Shown one piece after another: positions 48,901-63,300 of a stretch of 64,000 nucleotides of DNA; positions within the stretch are counted from its first letter, which is position 1; each line of letters opens with the position of its first letter. Under the pieces are notes generated by a model that was not told where the DNA came from, made no database searches, and worked only from the letters and a program-made list of their open reading frames with translations. The position numbers and the translations under genes were made by a program. This DNA is from Sipunculus nudus (taxonomy: Eukaryota > Annelida > Sipuncula > Golfingiida > Sipunculidae), in NCBI GenBank assembly GCA_026874595.1, contig CM049319.1, forward strand, positions 51,720,917 to 51,784,916, given 5' to 3'.

Positions 48901-51900
48901 CAAGAAAAATAGAAATGGTCTACATAGTAAGTTTTTATTGTGATTATTCCTGACCTATGACCCTCATATCAATTGGATTCTTTTTAAAGTGATGGGTAAC
49001 TACTAACCACTTAAAATTGGAGTAATCACTTGGCAACCAATGTTTAAATAACTTTGACCTGCACTTTTAACCTCTTCACTAGCTGACCCTAAAACCAATA
49101 AGTTATTTGTTCAAGCAAAAAAACCCATAAATATGTTTGATTCAAATTGTATGATGCAAAGATGAAGCATATGTGAAAGACTGTTGGTCATGTGACCTTG
49201 ACCTTTGACCTTGTGACCTCAAAAAAATTATGGTATTGGAAGGGGAGCTGTATGTGAAAGATGGAAAGTTTGGGATGAAAATATTGGCTATAAGAATTAA
49301 TTCTGGGGGGGGGGGGGGTGCAAACACAACCCGTTACTTGGAGAATATAGGTCGCAGTGACCTAATTACAGGTTTGCAAGGAGATCTTTTTAGAACCTCT
49401 AAGACTACATAGGGTTCATGATCCTAGCACTTAAGGTTACGATTTGTGCCCTGCTAACGGACGGTAGGCCGGACGGACAGACGGAAAGACGACGGACAAA
49501 GACCCATCGCTATAGCACAGCATGACTGAAAGTCAGCTGAGCTAAAAAAACACAACTGCGCCAAGGTTTTCATGGCTTATATACATATGTGTGTAACTGA
49601 CCACTCGCGTTATAAATTATATATATGTATATGAAAACAAATATTATATTATATATTTAATATATATACCGTCTTGTATTATCTCATGGTGTATAAACCA
49701 CACCAAAAAAACAAATGACACAATTATAACTGAAGTTTTGATAAGAGTTTACATAAAGGTACATGTTATAGTGTAAAATAATGTCTTTTGCCGAAAAACA
49801 TTTATATATGACAGAAGCCTGAAAATCGCAGCTGCACTGACAGTATATTCGGAAACTGTTTTTTAACATGAAAGATACAGTAAAAACTCTTTTATAAGTC
49901 GACATCGTGAGGAGTAGGATGCAAGGATGATGGATTACCGTGGGTCTTTTATTAGACAACTGTCACCGATAACATACCAGGGCGGTTCCAGGATTTTGGA
50001 AATGAAAGGGGTCCGACATAGGAGGACCCATGAAAACGCCTTAAAAGGTCCCCAGGTCCTGATAAAAAGGGGGGGTCAAGGCTTCAAATATTGGTATGAA
50101 ACCCTTAAACAAGTTGCCCATGGGTCATGAAGCTCAGCTAAATTTTACATAAAGGTGATGCATGTATAAATTATTCATGTTATGATTTTGTGGAAAAATT
50201 TATGTTATTGAAAGTTGAACAATTGATAAAATGATTTCAAGGTGTTTTTCCGTGGACCTTAGAAAATAGGATACAGCGACCTTATTTAGGCTTTCAAAGA
50301 TTTAATAAAGATCTCAATAGAGGCTGAGGTCTATGTCCAACTGCTACGATTTGTGTCCATCAAACTTATCTAGTGTTACATGCTCACAGAATATAGGTCA
50401 CAGTCACCTTATTTAGTGTTTCTAAGAAGATTTAACAGGGCCCTCCATTTATCTGAATTAAATAAGATATTTCTATGTCCAGCTGTTACATTTGTTCCCC
50501 TCTGACTGATGGGATGCTAAAATCATGTTCACAAAATATAGTCACAGTGACTTTTTTTTGGTTTCCAAGGATATATTTCAATTACACTTCTGGATCCAAC
50601 ATTTAAGACAATGGCCACATTTGACTTTCTCGTTGCTTAAAATTAGGTTTTCCTTTCGTACCTAGCGGAATAAAGGGGGTCATGGTGTTGAAGGAGATTT
50701 GCCCAAGACCTTTAATTTTACTTTAGAAGATTCTAGCTCCAAACGTTAAGATTTGTGCCTATCTGACTTTAACAGTGCTTAAATCATGTTATTTCCTATA
50801 GCTCACAGAATGTGTCACAGTGACCTTACGCAAGATTCAATAGAGAGTTGCCAAAGGTCTCCCTGGATTTTACAATAGAAATTTCTGTGTCAAACAGTAT
50901 GGTTTTGTGCCCTGTGTGTCTGGGTGCTCAGAATCATTTTGTTTGCAAGTAGCTCAGAGAATGTAAGTCACCATGACCTAATTTCAGGAGATCTGTCCAA
51001 GACATCCGTGGATGATATGTTAAAAAATTTCAAAGAAAATGAATATAATTTGTACCCTGTGTATCTGGGGTTTTAAAATAAAGTTTTTTTCCGCAGAATT
51101 TAGATTACTATGACCTAATTTCTGATTTCAAGAACCTCCCTGGGTGTTGTGTTGGAATTGTTTTGGCCAGCAGATGAAATTTATACCCATTTGACATTCA
51201 GGGTGCTCAAATAACATCTTTCTCCTATAGCTCGCAGTGTATAGGTAGTAGAGATATAATTTTATGCTTCCATGGAAATTTGCAAAAGACCTCCCTTAAT
51301 GTTACATTAGAAGATTCTAGGCCAAAAGGAAACAATTCCTTCCCCTCTCTGACTGTCTGGAAGCTCAAATTCATGTTTTTGGCCCGTAGGTCATCGAATA
51401 TAAGTCAACATGACCTAATTTCAGGTTTCCAAGGAGATTTGGCAAGACTCTCCCTATCTGTACAGTTAGAAGTTTCTAAAGTTATTGGTTATGATTTGTG
51501 CCCTGTCATCGGACGGACGTCGGACAAAGGGTGATCGTTATAGCTCAGATCAATTATAGTCAGCTGAGCTAAAAAAGGTTGCTGCGGCTGAAAAACGGGA
51601 TGGGGGGGACCCTGGACACATAAAATAAAAGGACATATACTGTAGAATAAAAGAACATTTACAAAACATACAATTTAAACAATAATGAAATAATAATAAA
51701 AATTTATCTTAATTGTTTTCTATGAAATGAACATAGTGCTTGGACGGGTAAATTCACTAGGCTGGACCGTCAACCGCTTTACTGGACCAGTAAATGTGGA
51801 GCTCGTCATGTTTGAACTGGGATTAACTTAGCATTGTTTGATCTGAGTTGTATCTCGCCCAGAGAGCAATCAATGACCGCAACACCCGGCAAATAAAATA

Positions 51901-52637
51901 GTTGATATATTTATGGACGATAATTACCTCCATAAGTGCGTCCTGTAGATTTGGGTCTCCTGTAGGTGTGGGCCACTATGAATTTTCCACGTTTAAGGCT
52001 GTATTCGATCATTGTCCCTAGTGGAAACCAAATACAACTGCTTATACAGAAAGGCTTTATTGAGTGTGCTACATAACTTGAAAATGTTATAATCTGTGAA
52101 GATATACAGATGTAGAATGCAGCTTAGTAGTTAGGCTGGGGATTTCACAGTGTTATTGCTTCTTTGCGTTACTTCATATTTTTCACTAAAATGTAAGAAT
52201 ACATTAAAAAAACACGTCACACAGAAGAACAGATAAAATGTAACAAATTAAAAGATTTAGGTACTACAGTCATATAAAAATAGTTCACATGATTTCATGT
52301 AGTAAAAAGAAAATAGTAGATACTAGTAAAAACTAACCATCTCTATATTGTGGAACGCCGAAGATCACCCCAGACCCATCCTGAAACAAAGACAAATTGA
52401 AATTAAGCCATACAAAACAATTTTTTCTACGGATTCGCCGCTCTCATTTATAGTTGATCTTTTTTTTTTTTTGGAAGTGACGACCAAGTCCTTGGTTATG
52501 TTAATGTTTTCTTGGCAATTTTAGCACTGAGTCCCTAAAAAGAACTTTCAAACGTATTGGGAAAACGGACTTAATTATGTCTTGGCCATACATAGCATGA
52601 AAACACTTGTTAATGTGTAACTTACCATTTTCATAAT

Positions 52638-52679
<42 letters not shown>

Positions 52680-55600
52680 TCTATAACTTAGGTGGAAGAT
52701 TTATTTAAAATAAAAGACCATTGTTTACATTGAAAACGGTTTATTCCTAGCCATAGCTGAAATGAATGAAAATCAGGGAGTTCTGCTGAATGGATACGTC
52801 AACATCAGCAATTTAATTGAACAACCGCGTCAATTCAGAGGTTAACCGGTACACTCAAGGGTGTGTTTTTATGAAAGCCTTTGTAAACCTTACATTTTAT
52901 ACTCTGTAAACCTTACACTTCATACTAGAAATCTGTAGTCTAAGGAATGCAAGCCTCCGCCACGTTGGGTACTATTCTGGGATGCTCCCGTTGTTTGTAT
53001 TAACTTGTTATATATTCCTTGATTATGTTCCTGAATCCGGATCATCTTCCGGATCCAAACCAAAATCTAATCGATTCTTCATTTGGCCATTCCCGAAATG
53101 TCCGAATGATTTCATGATATTCCGTTCATGACTGCGTGAGTTATGTCCACGCAACCTCACACACACAAATACAGGGACGGGGATGAACGCATTCCCTCCT
53201 GACGGACGCGATATTTAAAACAGATAACGAAGAGCAGATGTTTGCAGAAAAAAACTGGCTCAGCCGAGCACGAAGAAAAATCTAAGAAGTGTCTTTGGCG
53301 TGGACACATTTGGTAAATACGACATCATAGCCTGATGCTAACCCCTGATTATTACGCTGTGCGGTGTCAAGACTCACATTCGTGGGGATATTTTTTTCAC
53401 TTCAAATTGTTACCGAGACTGTTATACCGGGAAAAATCATATAAAACATGTCTGTGATAAAGTCGCATCTAAACTTGGTCTTCTTTTTAGTCTTAGTCAG
53501 ATTTAAGATACCTCAAGTTTACAAACTTTATACTATGCTTTCATTCAGAGCCACATAGATTATCGCATATACGTTTGGGGGAACTCTTCCAAAACTCATC
53601 TATCACAACTTCAGAAACTTCAAAATAAGGCTGCTCGGATTATTTCTAGAACTTAATGTAATGATTTTATCATTGTTCCAAGGTGTATAATTTTATACAT
53701 TTAATTGTATTGGATTTGTTTTCCTATTGTAAAATGTGTCACATTTTGTCATAATTTCGCATGCTTGCATATATTTTTGTTCATTTGTGTTTAACCATGC
53801 ATGTATTCAAAGAATTGTTTTAGTCAAGGACCCTATAAAAACAGCTTTTGCTGAAAAGGTAAACCTGGTGAAATATGCATTATAAATAAATAAAATAAAC
53901 TATCATTTTAGTTACCGGGGTAACTTTTTCACGCTGAATCTAGTGAGCGAATAAAAGAAATTGTTACAGTTCACTTTTAATGACGGCCTCCTAAATAGTG
54001 AATGACTGATATCTTTTAAAATAACTTATGTAAACAGATATAATAAGTACAGGTTACGCATAATTATAATGCCAATCCAGATTAGTCAGGGGGCCAAAGC
54101 AAGTAATTTTGAAAAAAATTGCCCGAGCTGATATAAAGTTTTCACTTTTTTTTCGTGGAGGTAGACACCTTGGGAATCAGAAAACCAATGTTGGCAATCA
54201 GGACACTCTTGCACAACATTGCAAGGAGCATTTTTTGTACGAGCTGTATATATATTTTTGTGTGATAAGCCCAATTTGGCTCTCTTAGTCCCCTAATGAA
54301 CTAAAACAGCAAGTTATATCTTAAAATGTTGATATTTATATGCACAAACATAATAAGATACACAAAGTTGATTTTAAAAAACCTTCATTCATATATGTGA
54401 ACAAATATTGCTTACAAGAATCAAAATATAACCAAACTTCTTTCGAGCAATCTCACATAAGTGAACAGTTTCTGTATGCTTTTACACAAAGACCTTTTTA
54501 AAGCATCAAGATTTTATATGATTATTCCTCTTTCTTTTAGTAACATGCATTAGTCGCTGAGGTGAAAGACAGATATGTAGCCCCTACCCCCTTATTCATG
54601 AAAATGATCGCTAAAACAGGAAACGGCAGACAACGAGAAACTTTACTTTAAAATATATTCATATGAAACTTCTTACATTTGTAAGCGTACAAATAACTAA
54701 TCAACAAATCAGAATCACTCTACCAAGATCAGTTTTCCCTTTTAAATTGATTTAAATACAACTATATCTGAGCGGAGATGTGCTAAAACCTACCAATGGA
54801 TGAGAAAAACTAGAACGTGGTTCATGTTAAAACTGTTTATAGTGTCTCTTAAATGACTTTAGGGGACCTTTGAAAAGGGCCATATTTAAGGAGATGGTGG
54901 CACCAAAATATATACAAAGGATAACTGGTATGAAAATGTTCGTATGGGTATCTAGTTTAAGTCTGCCTGATGCCAGTTTCAAAATTAAGGGCGTTTTTGA
55001 TAAATCGCATCTGTAGATTGGCATGGTAAGGCACAGGAAGAAACATCACAGATAAGGGAGTGGTGTCACTTAAATGTCCCTAACTTACTTAATATTCAAT
55101 GTAGTTACTTCAAAATACCCTCTACGTATTGCCAACTAATTTCCCTCGAACAGAATGAAGAGACCAATTGATTAATTATGTACATTTATTTGGTTGGGTA
55201 ATTGATGTGGGAGCTATTTGAGTAATAACGAAAACCGTTTTTGCTGTGTTTTTAGACTCGTCTTATTTTTAAATCAGGATCGATTCAGAAAAATACATAT
55301 AAGTAATCTTGGGATATCCTTTTACTTGAAGACAACATAGAATTCCAAAGATAAGTTATAGATAATATTTTACTGCAGCCAGGTGTATGTCAATTCAATA
55401 AAATGTCGTATATAAATGTTGGGTTTATCTCTCTACCATGATACAGTATGTATGGACACATTATTTATCTCCTAATATATATGGAATAGGTTAAATAGAC
55501 GGCACATCATCCCCAGTTCAATAAAGAACTAGTTGTAGAAAATGAAACAGATGTTTAAATCCTTTAACTAGAGGGCACGTATTAGTGCATTAAACCACTT

Positions 55601-57514
55601 CCAATCCAAAACAACCCACTGGATCCGTAATGCGCTTTTTGTACCACAATTCAATGATATTTTTTTTTAAATATTTCATGCCTGGCACTCCACAAAGTTT
55701 CCAGAAAATCAGTTCAGTCTGTTTTATGCATGGTCTTGATGATGAAGCTACTAATTAGACGATCAGAAGCCCAGCGCTAACCCAGTGCGAGTTTTCAGTG
55801 ATATACATCCCAGATGAACCTGCTTGAAAGTAATCGGCTTCGAGGGCTAACTGATATTTACATTTGATTAATATCAAACGGTGTGATATGTAGAGTGTGT
55901 ACAGATAAGCAAATAGACAAAAAACAGATAGAGATGTACATACGAAATTGAGTCAACTGAACCCATAGGCCGGCCGATTCCAATTTTCTAGCAAGCAGTA
56001 ATCATACCGAGCTGAAACAGAACCTTCTCGGTCGCAGGAGCGAGTCACATGAATACCGAAGTGTGGTATCATTTATTAGTGTATAAATAATAATTATCGG
56101 CAGGGCACAAATCATATCTACCAGACCAAGAATATTCTTGTTAAACCTCCAATCAGATGATGATTGATTCTTCTTGATAGGACACAGGCCACAGGAATTT
56201 ATATTTATGGGTTAAAGGTATAGAAACATGATATGAAACACGTAGGTAGTCACGCCTTTCTTTGTACCCAGGTTTTTTTTTAATGCTATCTATATAAGAA
56301 ATAATGGACCGCATTTAAACAAGTGTTCCTGTCATGAATTTTACAAGCCTGCTTTCAGAATAATATTGCATCATCATATTTAGTACAAAATCATTAAGAG
56401 CTGATGATCAGATCAAATAAACCTTGATCTTTGATAGATTCATCTTTGGCAGTAGGTCTGTGGCTTAACCTGGATTTTTGTTTCATTATTATTATGATTT
56501 GGATACAAACCCTCATTAATCAACAACAAAGGACAATTTGTGCCGGGCAAAAAGCTTGTTTGGAGAGTGATAAATATAATACATCATCAACACCTTTATC
56601 CACATCTTATACACCATGCAAACCATGCAATGATAAATGTGAATTGGATCATATCTTTAACAATGTCCGGAACTCTTAAGTGCATCTCTGTAATTTTTCG
56701 AAATACCTTTTAAGTTTCCTTTAACTGAATTTTCCGTTCTGCACATCATCGTCATTTTTGTCTCTCTCTCAGAGGGGTTTGGATTTATACGATCAGTTTA
56801 TGCTGATCAGTTGAGGGACATGATTCTTTAGGCTTGTGTTTTTGTATATTTGTACTACATTTTAAGTTATTTCAATTGAGTTTGGCAAATATTTCTTTAG
56901 AGTTTACTTTCAGCTTTTCAATATTTTGCAGTGGATCATAAAAATGAAGTTTGAATAAATTCAAGGCGACCCTTTCATTACAATATTTAGCAAGAGTTGT
57001 AAAATTTCGATTTGGATTGTCCACTTTGGTTTATTCATTCAGGCATATTCATTTTTTTTACATTTCTTAATAAATGAATTCCTTATATGGGTAGCACGAA
57101 TTGACCTTGAATTGACTAAACATATTGATCTTGAACCTAGTTTATCCTTTGAAAGAAAATGACAACCATTAAACGGGAAAAAAATCAGAATATAGCAATT
57201 TTGAACATTAAAAATACATCAATAAAAGCATTCTACAGTTATTCGTGGTCATTTAATATTTAACATCAAACCACAAAACTGAATTAGAAAATTTCAGTCA
57301 GACTCATATCAATATAACTGGACCACCTTGAATTAAAATTCGCATAAAAACCATTTTCTAAACAGTAGTTACATGGATTAACTTTAAACAGCCTAGTTCA
57401 GTATGAGGAAAATAGTCATCATTTCTTAAAGCTGCGATATACTGCATGCAAAGCTTGTACATGATGCCACCTACTTCAATTTGTTCTTGCATTTTCTTTT
57501 TTTTACATGCAGTA

Positions 57515-57575
<61 letters not shown>

Positions 57576-60349
57576 AAGAAAGCAAAAAAGTTTGTGTTGA
57601 ATGAGAAATATAAAATAATTGTATAGTGTACATTTTCCGTATCACGAATGCATGGACATCCTTTTAAGCTTTTAATGTCCTACATTTATAGGACACAGTT
57701 TTCATAATGTCTGGCTTTGCTTGTTTGGACATCATTTCTTTTAAAAGTTTTCCTTTATCTATGGTCCGGCCAAACTCTATTTGCGGTGGCAGATCTGGGT
57801 GGGTGACTTGTGCCCTTTTGTAAGGTGCTATAGATATATAGTACATGAGAACATGAAATCTTAACGCATCCTCTGTGAGAGGTAGTGCTCTGAGGTCTGG
57901 CTTTGTCAATGCATACATGTGTTGCCTGAGACTGTCGAGATCTCAAAACCCCTTTTTCTGTATTTGTGCTTTCTGTATCTGTGTTTCTCTAGAGGTTATC
58001 TCGAATATAACCAGCAAAGGCACTGACGTGCTGAAAATTACAATCGAATAAACATTTTTTCTTATTTGAAGCGAAATTGGAGAAAACATGAAGATTTCCG
58101 TAGGAGTAGACATGCATTTGATAGAAAAATCCCATGGCAATTGTATAATAATCCAAAATTAATCCCAAGCTGAAACAAATGTACGTACAAAGAAAAAAAA
58201 TCTATAATTTTGGAAAATTTGAGAGGTGGGGGTAGGTTATAGGTCTCACAATCGCTGACATATAAGCATTGTAAAAAAAAAAATCTTACTATATCTCGAA
58301 GCCCTAGTTCTTAGCTAATCAATGGTACCATATATGTGAAAATATATACAAGCAAGTAGCAGCTGTGATTAAAAAATGGATCAGAAGCGTGTGGCAAAAA
58401 AGTTATAAAATTACTTAACCTTCTGAAACAAAAGCAATACTAAAAGTACTTTTGCAAGAGTACTGAGATTGCCAACATTACTTTTCAACCTCTAGGGTTT
58501 ATCTTCAAAACATGTAAGGGGTGTAAAATTTTATATCTGAGGCTGTTAGTCCATGGGCTAGGAGGGGTCACCGTGCAACCCCTCTGGGATTTTATGGCAT
58601 AGGTATTTTTAGATCCCTAAGTATGTCCAATTAATGAATTAAGATGTTAACATTGTATTTTTTGGGATACACTACCCGTTTAGGCCATTTAAAGACAACC
58701 GCGTATTTACGCACGGCACCCGCGGATAGGTAGCCTTGGTAAGGAGGTAGGGGTATGTAAAGATACTTAATATTTGACATATTCACTTTAAATAAACTGC
58801 ATTATGTTTGCAAATAGTAGGAATAAAGTAATTGACAAGAAATATCATATGAATGTATTATGTATTTTTGTTTATTAAGCAATTAATTACAATACATTTT
58901 AAATATCTAAAAAGAAAATTGAATTTAACAGCTTTTTCTTTCATTTTTCTCAACAATTGTTTATTATCGAGTTGATTTTGAATTTCTGGATTTCTGTTGC
59001 ATTTATACATTAGTTCCTGACATTCTTACAAATTCTGTTGATAAAATTATGAATAGTTGACCATATACACCTGCAATAAATGACCAATTATTAATTCTAT
59101 TTTATGGTATCCCTTGTTTATCAAAAGATGTGGTGTTCCATTTTCCTCTCCAGATGCACTGATTTTCACTGTGATGCTTATTTAATACTATGAATTGTTA
59201 TTTTTCAGAACCTGAAATTGTTAATTCGTTTTGAAATAATAGAAACCCTTTCTTGAGCCATTTTTTATATATAATAATTACAGTGAAATATTCACATTAA
59301 AGCCATAATATAAGAAGGGTCACCGTGCAACCGTGGGATTTTATGACAGTCGATATGAAACTTCCGCTCCTCTGCTTTCTCACTGCTGTTAATACATGTA
59401 CTCCTATACCATGTACTTCCATTACATACGATCGCATAGAAAAGATACCATAAAAAGTGTTCACTCTGATCCATCAATATACATTTAGATTAAAATCTGT
59501 GATTTATTATAATTTAAACCTTTAAGTACATTTCCTTGCAAGAAATTCTGAAAGCGACATGGTGAGGCATTTAAATATAACAAGGTAACTAATGACTCCG
59601 TCATAATATAATCGTAACAAAAATATAAAAAAAAAATCAAATCAATAAATACATAAAAAAATCATGCAACACCAAATAATGTTATTAAGCTGTATATGCC
59701 GTAATTATTAATTTTGTATAATAATTGAAACTGTACCACATGCTTTCCTGTTCTTTCTCCTTTTGACATGACATGAAACCTTGTGTTGATATTGTGGTAC
59801 AAGACGTTATACTTTTACTGTATACAGGTCTAATGAACTAAGCTTCACAGTACTTAAATTGTTAATACTTGTTCTTCGATTTTGTGGACAACTTCATCAC
59901 AATGTTTCAGATTGATCAGCATAACGGATTGATTTTCTATCTATTGGAAATTTCACATAATTATTATTTGTGATTGATACTGTTTTCAAATATTCTTCAG
60001 AGAGGGCTCTTATTATCATTCAAGCCAATAAACACATTCAGGTTCAGTAAAACAACTATTTATAGTATTAGGGAAGCATCACAATGAAAATCAAGTATAC
60101 ATCTCGACAGGAAAATGGAACACCACATTTATCTTATATACAAAGGGTCATTCAGTGCATGTGTAAATGGCTTATTATTCATAATTTTAGCTAGAGTATC
60201 TGTTAAAGTGTCAAGAACTAATGTATTTATGCACTAGAATTTTAAGAAATTTCAACATCATCTCAAACAAATACATTGTTGGAAAAAAAGGCTGTTAAAT
60301 TCAATATCCTTTCACGATATTTTTTTAATATTGTGATTAATTGCTTAAT

Positions 60350-60393
<44 letters not shown>

Positions 60394-63300
60394 ACTGACC
60401 AAATTATTTTCATCAGTGAATTTCCCAAGTATTTGCAGATACAGTGCAGTTTATTTGAAGTGAATATGTCAAATATTAAGCGAGCTATGAGTATTTACAT
60501 ACCCGTAGCCCCTTATCAAGGCTACGTGTCTTCGGGTGGGTGCGTGATGACGCGGATGTCTTTAAATTGCTTAAAAGGGTAGTGTATCCTTCAATAATTA
60601 GTGTTAAAATGTTAATTCATTAACTGGACATATTTGGGGGATCTAAAACTACCTATGCCATAAAATCTTAGTGGGGTGGGGGGGGGGGGGGGGACAAGAC
60701 CATATAAAATGGCTTAAATATGATTATTTGTGTATAAATATTATATATTAAAAATGGCTTAAGAAAGGGTTTCTATTATTTCTAAAACCAATAAACACCT
60801 TCAGGTTCAGACAAAGTACAATTCATACTATCAAGGAAGCATCACAATGAAAATTAAATGCATCTGGAGAGGAAAATGGGACAACACATCCTTCTGATAA
60901 ACAAGGTATACCTTGAAATAGAATTAACAATGGGTCATTCATTGTTGGTGTATATGGTCAAATATTTATAATTTTATCAACAGAATTTGTGAGAATGTCA
61001 CGAACTAATGTATTAATGCACTAGAAATATAAAAATGCAATATCATCTTTAAAATAAACAACTATTGTGAAAAATGAAAGAAAAAGCTGTAAAATTCAAT
61101 TTTCTTTTTGGATATTAAAAAAGTATAGTGATTAATTGCATAATCAACAAAATTACATAATACATTCATATGATTTTTGTTGTCAGTGACTTTTCCCCCA
61201 CTATTTGCAAACATAATGCACTTTATTTGAAGTGAATATGTCAAATATTGAGCGGGCTATAAGCATTTACATACCCCTACCCCTTATCAAGGCTACCTGT
61301 CCGCGGGTGCCATGCGTAAAGACGCGGTTGTCTTTAAATGGCCTAAAAGGATAGTGTATCCAAAAATATTCAGTGTTAACATCTTAATTCATTACTTGGA
61401 CATACTTGGGGACCTAAAATACCTATGTCATAAAATCCCAGAGGAGGTGCACGGTGACCCCTCCTAGCCCATGGACTATGTAAGGTACAACCCTATTTTC
61501 GCACAGTACAGAGCTTGGCCCCCTGACTAGATAGTGACTAAAATAATTTTAAAATTAGTTTGGCTCCAACTCATTACATTTTGGATATTAAATACATCAT
61601 ATACATTTACTATAACTAATATCTCATTAATTTATTATTCTGTCAAAACATTCTGAACACTTATTATTTAAACATGTATATTTTATTCATACGTATTTTA
61701 TCCATCCTGGGTATTGAATATATCATTTTCACACCCCAAAGGAATAGAAGTCAAGGTTCTTTTAAACAGTAAACAAAACCGGCTGAAAATCACACATACA
61801 CTCGAAATGACAAATAGTCATGAGTAAACAAAACGGTGAAATATATTAAAAGTACAATTACATTTCTCTGGAGAGGCGTTCCACACATATATATCGATGT
61901 TTACAAGAGTACACATAATTAAACACAATCAGAAGTCCTCTCAGTGCACTGCACATGAAAGTCAACTTATTTCGTGGCTCCTGATCACATGACCGACGCC
62001 CACACGTGACATTGGAATGTCAGCTGCTAGTTCAGTCTGCCCTCACTGTGTACATACAATGGATCTCGCCAGCGCTTCACGGTCCTAATTTTTACAGGTG
62101 CCCCTTTTTATTGTGTACACAGGTCTAACAGATGTCTTTTTTATTGTGTGACACGGGCGTAACGCGTGTTGTAGCGGCCTCGCCTGGCCGGATGTTGCAC
62201 TCTCAGTTTAATACGTACTGGTTGAACTATCGCGGAGTGTAACAGCTCGCTGTCGTGCCTGTATCGAACGTTCGCGTCTGTGCACGTGTATTGTTCTTTT
62301 CGATTGTTTGTGAAAGGGAATTTGCTAGAGTTTTCGGATGAAAAGTAAAAATTGGGGCTGTGTTTTAGAGCCGGAAGTGAGGTGAGAGAATATTCCGGAG
62401 GACACAGAAGCGTGTATGTCAGTTTGTGGGACCCATTCAAATAAGTGCGGCAATTATAGATTTTCTTCAGATTTTCTTCTGGATTTGTGACAAATCTTAT
62501 TTGGTCTTCAGTTTACTTTCGGGATTTTTATAGGACTTGTCGCTGTGACAGTGGGGTATCCAGGTACTGTGCACTTTGTTTTTTTTTTTTTTGTTATGTT
62601 AGGGTTGTTTTAAGAATAAATTATAGTTATTTGTTGGCAATGAAACACTGACTTCTTTATTCATTCCCCTAGACATTTCACGCTGCCTTGTGTTACAGAA
62701 TCTGATTTTTTATTCTCCATTACAAAATTTATGTTCATCAGGCATACGTGATCTGTTGATATTAGGTTCCGTAACATAATCAACACTGTCTTTCTCTAAA
62801 GTACGCACTCCCCCTTTAAGGCAAAGTCCAGAAGGCACTGACAGATAGGCTCACAGCTTACCATGCATGAATACGGAAGAATTGTCATTCACAGCATATG
62901 TTTCCTGGATTCAACCAGCACTTAGTACCTGAATATGCCCCTGCATGGCAATATTCAGTATCACTCTCGTTTCGCGTGTGTATTGTCCTGGCCTGTTACT
63001 TGACGCACTAATGGTAGACACACATCGCCGGATTACCAGTCCTTCGGTAATTACGATATCCACTCTGAAGTCGTTAACAGAAGTATCTACAGACACTGAT
63101 GTTTTACGCTCAGGAACATAGTCTCTCAGCTGATCAGACACTGACAAACACGGACTCGCCTCATGACAACAGACAACCATCAGACTACACCCAACTGGCG
63201 CACTGACCTAGGCGATTGTAAAGAGTTCCTCATATCCATGGCTTATATACGCCTGCTGATGTCAAACGTCCTGCCGTGTTCTGGCCAATCATGTAACAGT

